Assembly: GCF_016583565.1 (NCBI RefSeq) | Contig: NZ_NRRF01000020.1 | Coordinates: 1 to 64,000 of the forward strand | Length of the DNA: 64,000 nt | Reading direction: 5' to 3' | Source of the DNA: Thiocystis violacea | Lineage (GTDB): Bacteria; Pseudomonadota; Gammaproteobacteria; Chromatiales; Chromatiaceae | The notes under the pieces: generated by a model | What the model was told of the DNA's origin: nothing | The model's input: the letters and a program-made list of their open reading frames with translations, nothing else | The model's database searches: none | Position numbers and translations under genes: made by a program | Part shown: in pieces, positions 58,623-64,000 of the stretch | Numbering within the stretch: the first letter of the stretch is position 1 | Layout of the letters: each line of letters opens with the position of its first letter

Positions 58623-60206
58623 ATGATTTCGCTCCTGGACTATGGCGCAGGCAATGTCCGCAGTCTGCGCAATGCCATCCATGCCCTTGGCTACACCCTC
58701 ACAGAGATCGAACGGCCCGAGGACATCCTCAAGGCCGAACGGTTGATCTTCCCCGGCGTGGGCGCCTTCGGCGCGGCGATGGAGCGATTGCACCGGCTTG
58801 GCTATGTCGAGCCCTTGAAGGCATATCTGGCCGCGGGCCGGCCCTATCTGGGTATCTGCATCGGTCTTCAGACCCTATTCGAGGGCAGCGACGAGTCGCC
58901 TGGCGTCGAGGGTCTGGGTCTGATCCCAGGGCGGATTCGCCGCTTCGACGACCCCAGCCTGTCCGTCCCGCACATGGGTTGGAACGACGTGCGTGTCGAG
59001 CGTGCATCGCCGCTCTTCGCCGACTACGCAGGCGAAAAGCTCTACTTCGTGCATTCCTACCGCGCCGAGCCGAGCGCCGAAAACGCCGACTGGCGTCTGG
59101 CGACCACCGACTATGGCGCGCCTTTCCTGAGCGCCGTTCAGCGCGGACGCGTCGGCGCCGTGCAGTTCCATCCGGAAAAGAGTGGTGCCGCTGGCTTGCG
59201 TCTGCTGCGCCATTTCCTGGCCGGCGAAGATACGGCCAGCGCCTGCGCGCCAAACCAAGAGCCCACGCGCTTCGCCAAGCGCATCATCGCCTGTCTGGAC
59301 GTGCGCTCGAACGACGCCGGCGACCTCGTCGTCACCAAGGGCGATCAATATGACGTGCGCGAGTCCGGCGAGGTGCGCAACCTCGGCAAGCCGGTCGAGC
59401 TGGCCCAACGCTACTACGCCGAGGGCGCGGACGAGATCACCTTCCTCAACATCACCGGCTTTCGCGACTTTCCCTTGTCCGACCAGCCCATGCTGGAGGT
59501 GCTCAAGCGCACCTCCGAGCAGGTCTTCGTGCCCCTGACCATCGGTGGGGGCATTCGCGCCTTCACCGACGCCAATGGCCAGCACTACTCGGCCCTGAGC
59601 GTCGCCGACGAGTATTTCCGCTCGGGCGCCGACAAGATCTCCATCGGCTCCGATGCCGTCGACGCCGTCGAGCAATACAAGGCGCGGGGCGGGATGAAGG
59701 ACGGCAGTACCGCCATCGAGCAGATCGCCAAAGTCTATGGCAATCAGGCCGTCGTCATCTCCATCGACCCGCGTCGGGTCTATGTCGAGTCTCCCACCGC
59801 AACGGCGCATCCAACGGTCGCGACGGCCACGCCCGGTCCGAACGGCGAGCGCTACTGCTGGTTTCAGTGCACCGTCAAGGGTGGCCGCGAGGGCCGTGAT
59901 GTCGACGTCGTCGAGCTGGCGCGTGCCTGCGAAGACCTCGGCGCAGGTGAGATCCTGCTCAATTCCATCGACCGAGACGGGACCGGCGCCGGCTTCGATA
60001 TCGAGCTGATCCAGGCGGTCCGGGCGGCGGTCACCATCCCCGTCATCGCCTCCAGTGGCGCGGGCTGCGTGGAGCACTTCGCCGAGGTCTTCGCGGCGAC
60101 CGGCGTGGAAGCCGCGCTGGCGGCCGGGATCTTCCATCGACGCGAGATTCCCATCGAGGCCGTCAAGTCCTATCTGCGCGAGCAGGGGATCGAAATCCGG
60201 ACCTGA
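58623..60206 (+). CDS. hisHF: Fused imidazole glycerol phosphate synthase (HisH-HisF, HIS7 type)
   Basis: A single 527-residue chain carries both IGP synthase subunits. Residues about 1-203 are the HisH glutaminase: ISLLDYGAGNVRSLRNAI, GICIGLQTLFEGSDE with the nucleophile C79, and QFHPEKSG with H183 and E185. From about 218 follows the HisF cyclase barrel: KRIIACLDVRSNDAGDL with D226, IGGGIRAFTD, ISIDPRRVY, and LNSIDRDGTGAGFD with D450. It converts PRFAR with glutamine to IGP and AICAR. HisF has the extra segment with YFRSGADKISIGSDAV characteristic of eukaryotic HIS7. In most bacteria hisH and hisF are separate; other his genes are not in this window. Confidence 0.93.
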   Translation: MISLLDYGAGNVRSLRNAIHALGYTLTEIERPEDILKAERLIFPGVGAFGAAMERLHRLGYVEPLKAYLAAGRPYLGICIGLQTLFEGSDESPGVEGLGLIPGRIRRFDDPSLSVPHMGWNDVRVERASPLFADYAGEKLYFVHSYRAEPSAENADWRLATTDYGAPFLSAVQRGRVGAVQFHPEKSGAAGLRLLRHFLAGEDTASACAPNQEPTRFAKRIIACLDVRSNDAGDLVVTKGDQYDVRESGEVRNLGKPVELAQRYYAEGADEITFLNITGFRDFPLSDQPMLEVLKRTSEQVFVPLTIGGGIRAFTDANGQHYSALSVADEYFRSGADKISIGSDAVDAVEQYKARGGMKDGSTAIEQIAKVYGNQAVVISIDPRRVYVESPTATAHPTVATATPGPNGERYCWFQCTVKGGREGRDVDVVELARACEDLGAGEILLNSIDRDGTGAGFDIELIQAVRAAVTIPVIASSGAGCVEHFAEVFAATGVEAALAAGIFHRREIPIEAVKSYLREQGIEIRT

Positions 60207-60212
60207 TCCAGC

Positions 60213-61097
60213 ATGCCAAAGCCGGCATTCCTCCTGGTCGCACTCGCAAGCCTGTTTGCGCTCTTTGGTTTGGCGCTCTTCGGTTGCGCCCCGGGCAGTC
60301 TGACCGGTGACCGATCTCCAATCCAGGCGCCGACGCCCGTGCGCTTGAGCCGCGACGAGGTCCTGTCGACCACGGCAGCCTGTCATCTGCTGCGTGTCGG
60401 TCAGTGGAACGACGTGGCGGTCACGGATGCCGTGGTGATCGTCGCGGCGGACAAGTACAAGCTCCAGGTCGATGACATCATCGCGCGCTCCAACCAGCTG
60501 GCGCAGGAATATCAGAGCCACCCGACGGACCTGCTGACCCGTGCCATCGATGCCTGCCATCGGCTCGAAGACGTGACCGGCGTCGTCTCCGCCCTGGTGC
60601 GGTTCGAGCCGAGCGGTGAGCTGCGCACGACCTGGCTGCGCATCGACGGCACTGAGATTAGCTCGGGGTTCGCCAAGCGCACCGCCGCCGAGCTGCGTCG
60701 GCGCAGGGCCATCGGACTGGTCATCAACAGCCCCGGCGGTTCCGTCTTCGAGGCACGCAAGCTCGGCCGCTATCTGCGCGCCAATGGTCTGCGTGCGGCC
60801 GTGGACGGCTATTGTGCCTCTGCCTGCGTCGACGTGCTGGCCGGTGGCGTCGAACGCTACGTCACGCCGAGCGCCAAGCTCGGTATCCACCAGAGCAAGG
60901 TGCCCCGGCGCTACAGCAGCCACGAAGGTGGCCAGCTCTATGTCGCGGATTCCTTCCGCTACCTCCGCGAGATGGGTGTCGACGCCGACGTCGCCATCGC
61001 GGCGGCCTCGGTTCCTCATGATGAGATCCTGCTCATCCCCTTGGCCGATGCCCTGGAGACCGGTCTGGTCACCGGCGTGGTCGACGGGTTCGAGTAG
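60213..61097 (+). CDS. ClpP/crotonase-fold serine protease-like lipoprotein
   Basis: This 294-residue protein starts with a lipoprotein signal (FLLVALASLFALFGLALFGC) whose LFGC lipobox should be cut and lipidated. Residues about 60-130 are helical. The C-terminal half has the ClpP fold: GLVINSPGGSVFEARKL, the Ser nucleophile loop DGYCASACVDVLAGG and the catalytic His in LGIHQSKVP. It resembles the COG3904-type periplasmic protease-like proteins of unknown substrate. It begins six bases after hisHF, so is likely cotranscribed, although no functional link is known. Confidence 0.75.
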   Translation: MPKPAFLLVALASLFALFGLALFGCAPGSLTGDRSPIQAPTPVRLSRDEVLSTTAACHLLRVGQWNDVAVTDAVVIVAADKYKLQVDDIIARSNQLAQEYQSHPTDLLTRAIDACHRLEDVTGVVSALVRFEPSGELRTTWLRIDGTEISSGFAKRTAAELRRRRAIGLVINSPGGSVFEARKLGRYLRANGLRAAVDGYCASACVDVLAGGVERYVTPSAKLGIHQSKVPRRYSSHEGGQLYVADSFRYLREMGVDADVAIAAASVPHDEILLIPLADALETGLVTGVVDGFE

Positions 61098-61498
61098 CCC
61101 GGCCCGGCACCGCTGCTCCCTCGCGCCAAGAGGAGGGGAGGCGCGCAGCCGGCCCGCCTGGACCGACCTGCCCGCCGCCGACCGTTCGGCCTGATGGTCA
61201 AGGCGTGCCCCGTTCGTCCGAAAACCCCTCCCGTTGCCAGCATTCAGCGCCGAGCTGGGCGCGGAAAGACCGTGTAATCAAGGTCTTTCGCGCATATCAA
61301 TACTGACGATTTATATAATTACCAATTTTAATAAATCACAATTCCGTAAACTGCTGATCATTGTTGCGGTGCGGCAAACGTGCTGCTTCCTCTCAGTGGT
61401 TCCTGGCTGTACCTCTCCGGAATCCTGAGCTTGGTGATGCGGTACTCGCCTCTCGGGCCCCGCGCGTCTCTGATCGCCCTTCGCCGGATTAGCAGTCT
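61098..61498. other. Intergenic region with a hairpin and AT-rich block
   Basis: GAAAGACC/GGTCTTTC (61264-61289) forms an 8-bp stem with no T tract. It is followed at 61295-61350 by an AT-rich block (gatttatataattaccaatt) unlike the GC-rich surroundings, a plausible promoter or IHF-type site for the RnfB-like gene. No gene seen. Confidence 0.55.
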
Positions 61499-62365
61499 AT
61501 GGCCACCATCTTGACCGCCGTCGGTTTCATGACCGCGCTGGGTGCGCTGCTCGCCCTGGTGCTGATCATTGCGAACAAACGGCTCTACGTGTTCGAGGAT
61601 CCGCGGATCGATCAGGTCGAGGGTCTGCTGCCCATGGCCAACTGTGGGGCCTGCGGGACGGCGGGCTGCCGGCCCTTCGCCGAGATGCTGATCAAGGGCG
61701 AGACGGAGCCGTCCAAATGCACGGTCAACTCCAAGTCCATGAATCAGATCATCGCCAATTTTCTAGGCGTTGATCTCGGGGCGAGCGAGCGGCGTGTTGC
61801 CCGGCTCGCCTGCGCGGGCGGCGGCAATGTCGCCTACGTTCGCGCGACCTATACCGGGCTCAAGTCCTGCCGCGCGGCGGCCTTGGTCTCCGGGGGCGGG
61901 CGCGGCTGCTCCTGGGGTTGTCTGGGCTTTGCGGATTGCGAGGTGGTGTGCGAATTCGATGCCATCTACATGAATAAACAGGGCATTCCGGTCGTTGTCG
62001 AGGACAGGTGCACCGCCTGCGGTGACTGCGTGACCGTCTGCCCCAAGAACCTCTTCAGCCTGCACCCGGTGAGCCACCGGTTGTGGGTGGCCTGCGTGAA
62101 CCTGGAGTTCGGCGATATGGCCGAGCATCACTGCGAGGTCGCCTGCACCGCCTGCGGGCGTTGCGCGCAGGACTCGCCGGAAGGGCTCATCACCATCCAG
62201 GACAACCTGGCCGTCATCGATTTCACCAACAACAGCCTGGCCTCGAAGGTCGCGATCGAGCGCTGCCCGACGGGTGCGATTGTCTGGCTGGAAGAGGACG
62301 GAACCGTCTTGAAGGGACGCGATGCCCGCAAGGTGGTTCGCAAGCGAGCCCTGCCGGTGGGTTGA
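61499..62365 (+). CDS. RnfB-like membrane-anchored iron-sulfur protein
   Basis: A 288-residue protein with one N-terminal membrane segment (GFMTALGALLALVLIIAN). An RnfB-type Fe-S domain follows (PMANCGACGTAGCRPFAEML ... SKC, about 40-75), then a second four-cysteine area (CSWGCLGFADCEVVCEF) and two ferredoxin-like clusters (CTACGDCVTVCPKNLF and CEVACTACGRCAQDSPEG). RnfB passes electrons between ferredoxin and a membrane complex. None of rnfA, C, D, G or E is beside it. Instead a 2-oxoacid:acceptor oxidoreductase subunit follows at 184 bp, suggesting an electron-transfer partner of that enzyme. Confidence 0.85.
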   Translation: MATILTAVGFMTALGALLALVLIIANKRLYVFEDPRIDQVEGLLPMANCGACGTAGCRPFAEMLIKGETEPSKCTVNSKSMNQIIANFLGVDLGASERRVARLACAGGGNVAYVRATYTGLKSCRAAALVSGGGRGCSWGCLGFADCEVVCEFDAIYMNKQGIPVVVEDRCTACGDCVTVCPKNLFSLHPVSHRLWVACVNLEFGDMAEHHCEVACTACGRCAQDSPEGLITIQDNLAVIDFTNNSLASKVAIERCPTGAIVWLEEDGTVLKGRDARKVVRKRALPVG

Positions 62366-62549
62366 GACCGCGGCTTAGACCATCCCCGGCGGATCGCTCG
62401 GGTCGAGATTGACTGTGGTGACGATCAAGGATTCGGCGCACGCCGGCCGATGACCTGATCCCTAACGATAACGAACAGATGCACCCCTGCGTGCGCGCTC
62501 GAAACGGCGCGCGTCGCATGCGCGGGTGACTCAACACGAGAGAAGGTCC

Positions 62550-64000
62550 ATGTTCGGAAAGAAAGACGAAAAGCAGTTCAAGTACCCTGGCACCCGTATG
62601 GCGATGGACGGCAACACCGCCGTCATCATGTGCGAGCGCGAGGCATCCGATGCCGCTGGCGCCTATCCGATCACGCCTTCCACTCAGATGGGCGAGTACT
62701 GGGCCGAGGAGGTCGCGAAGGGACACCTCAACATCTCCGGCAACCCGCTCATCTTCGTCGAGCCCGAGTCCGAGCACGCGGCGGCGGCCGTGACCGCCGG
62801 CATGTCCATGACCGGCCTGCGCGCGGTCAACTTTTCCTCCGCACAGGGCGTGGCCTTCATGCACGAGTCGCTCTACGCGGCCGTGGGCAAGCGCCTGCCG
62901 TACGTGCTGAACATCGGCTCGCGCGCCATCACCAAGTCGAGCCTCAACGTCCACTGCGCCCACGACGATTACCACTGTATCGACGACACCGGCTTCTTCC
63001 AGGTCTTCGGCAAGAATGCCCAGGAGGCGGCGGACCTCAACCTGATCGCGCGCAAGATCGCCGAGCTGTCGCTCACGCCGGCCGCCGTCGGTCAGGACGG
63101 CTTCCTGACGACCCACCTGATCGAGCCGCTCATGGTTCCCGAGCGTGCGCTGGTCGAGGAATTCCTCGGCCGTCCGGACGACATCATCGAGTGCCCGACC
63201 CCGGCGCAGCGCCTGGTCTATGGCGCGACCCGGCGTCGCGTGCCCCTGGTGTGGGACGTCGACAACCCGGTCACCTCGGGCTCCGTGCAGAACCAGGACG
63301 CCTACATGCAGTCCGTGGCCTCGCAGCGGCCCTACTTCTTCGATCACATCGAGCAGATCACCCAGCAGGTGATGGATGAGTTCCATGCGCTGACCGGACG
63401 CCGCTACCAGCGCGCCATGGGCTATCGCTGCGAGGATGCCGACTACATCCTCGTCGGGCAGGGCAGCATGGTGACGCAGGCCGAGGCCGTCGCGGACTAC
63501 CTGCGCGAGACGCGCAAGCTTAAGATCGGCGTGGTCAACATGACCATGTTCCGCCCCTTCCCGGGCGACCTCATCGCCCGTCTGCTGCAGGGCAGGAAGG
63601 GTGTCGCCATCCTCGAGCGCACCGATCAGCCGCTGGCCGAGGATCTGCCGATCATGCGCGAGACCCGCGCGGCGCTGACCAAGTGCCTCGAAAACGGCAT
63701 CGCCGCCAAGGGCGAGGAGCTGCCCTATCCGAGCTACCCGACCTATAAGCAGGGCGACATGCCGCGCCTCTTCTCCGGCTGCTACGGCCTGGGCTCGCGC
63801 GACCTGCAGCCCGAGGGGCTGATCGCGGCGGTCGAGAACATGCTGCCCGAGGGCAAGCACCGCAAGTTCTACTACCTCTCGATCGACTTCATGCGCCAGG
63901 CGACCGATCCGAAGGACGAGATTCGGGTTCAGCGCCTGCGCGACGCCTATCCGACCATCGGCGACATGGCCCTGCGCGGCAGCGAGAACCCCAATCTGCT
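62550..64000 (+). CDS. 2-oxoacid:acceptor oxidoreductase, alpha-type subunit (cut by window edge)
   Basis: At least 483 residues are visible and the frame is open at the right edge. It starts with ATG 62550 after AGAAGG. Near the N-terminus is AAGAYPITPSTQMGEYWAEE, the POR alpha-subunit signature, then VEPESEHAAAAVTAGMSMTG and RAVNFSSAQGVAFMHESLYA. Later NMTMFRPFPGDLIARLL matches domain II. The family oxidises pyruvate or 2-oxoglutarate with CoA and reduces ferredoxin, or runs in reverse. It is unlike NifJ in size and start, so this is a separate enzyme. Its substrate cannot be read from this part; beta/TPP genes should lie to the right. Confidence 0.88.
   Translation, partial: MFGKKDEKQFKYPGTRMAMDGNTAVIMCEREASDAAGAYPITPSTQMGEYWAEEVAKGHLNISGNPLIFVEPESEHAAAAVTAGMSMTGLRAVNFSSAQGVAFMHESLYAAVGKRLPYVLNIGSRAITKSSLNVHCAHDDYHCIDDTGFFQVFGKNAQEAADLNLIARKIAELSLTPAAVGQDGFLTTHLIEPLMVPERALVEEFLGRPDDIIECPTPAQRLVYGATRRRVPLVWDVDNPVTSGSVQNQDAYMQSVASQRPYFFDHIEQITQQVMDEFHALTGRRYQRAMGYRCEDADYILVGQGSMVTQAEAVADYLRETRKLKIGVVNMTMFRPFPGDLIARLLQGRKGVAILERTDQPLAEDLPIMRETRAALTKCLENGIAAKGEELPYPSYPTYKQGDMPRLFSGCYGLGSRDLQPEGLIAAVENMLPEGKHRKFYYLSIDFMRQATDPKDEIRVQRLRDAYPTIGDMALRGSENPNL

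Noticed and set aside
58875..61019. 714-codon minus-strand open frame
   Set aside because: Antisense to hisHF and the ClpP-like lipoprotein gene, both with clear motifs.
62223..63860. 545-codon minus-strand open frame
   Set aside because: Antisense to the oxidoreductase subunit, which runs through to the window edge in a motif-bearing frame.

Overview
The window is GC-rich and densely packed with a gammaproteobacterial gene set: rimP-nusA-infB-rbfA-truB-rpsO-pnp, prfC, ftsH, nagZ, a polar flagellin/cap cluster, yjcH-actP and potFGHI. A single-chain NifJ, an RnfB-like membrane Fe-S protein next to a second 2-oxoacid:acceptor oxidoreductase, and many REP-like elements with a RAYT transposase suggest a Chromatiales-type (purple sulfur or related) bacterium. 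No rRNA, photosynthesis or sulfur-oxidation gene is present, so the lineage is an inference.

Region 1 (1-5.2 kb): a tandem array of AAA-ATPase/PD-(D/E)XK genes (one cut by the left edge, one intact, one reduced to its 3' end), a coiled-coil membrane protein, and an overlapping ATP-grasp/SerC pair. Region 2 (4.9-25.4 kb): a flagellar cluster, fliC-flaG-fliD-fliT on the minus strand and a second flaG, fliS and a GGDEF gene on the plus strand. It is split by a RAYT with its REP elements and by an apparent glycan island: a 2543-residue protein with three TPR + GT41 (SPINDLY/OGT-type) modules, a methyltransferase, and an acyltransferase-methyltransferase fusion. Most likely these modify the very large (863 aa) flagellin, whose sigma-28 promoter can be read upstream.

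Region 3 (25.8-32.8 kb): acetate uptake (yjcH-actP), then nifJ with a dihydroorotate-dehydrogenase-like partner. Region 4 (33.4-43.8 kb): rimI, prfC, a BolA-family gene, ftsH, an orphan DppC-like permease, nagZ-hpt, a hemerythrin and methylthioinosine phosphorylase; the last would release hypoxanthine that Hpt can convert to IMP. Region 5 (44.2-53.2 kb): the transcription/translation operon, with two terminator-like hairpins before rimP and hairpins before rpsO and pnp. Region 6 (53.2-64 kb): potFGHI, a divergent MerR-type regulator, a fused eukaryote-like HisH-HisF, a ClpP-like lipoprotein, and the RnfB-like/2-oxoacid oxidoreductase pair that runs off the right edge.

Candidates for something new are the triple-module GT41 protein inside a split flagellar locus, the ATP-grasp/SerC pair, the RAYT with two REP subfamilies, the bacterial HIS7-type fusion, and the RnfB-like/oxidoreductase pair. 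All function calls were read from the sequence without a database search.
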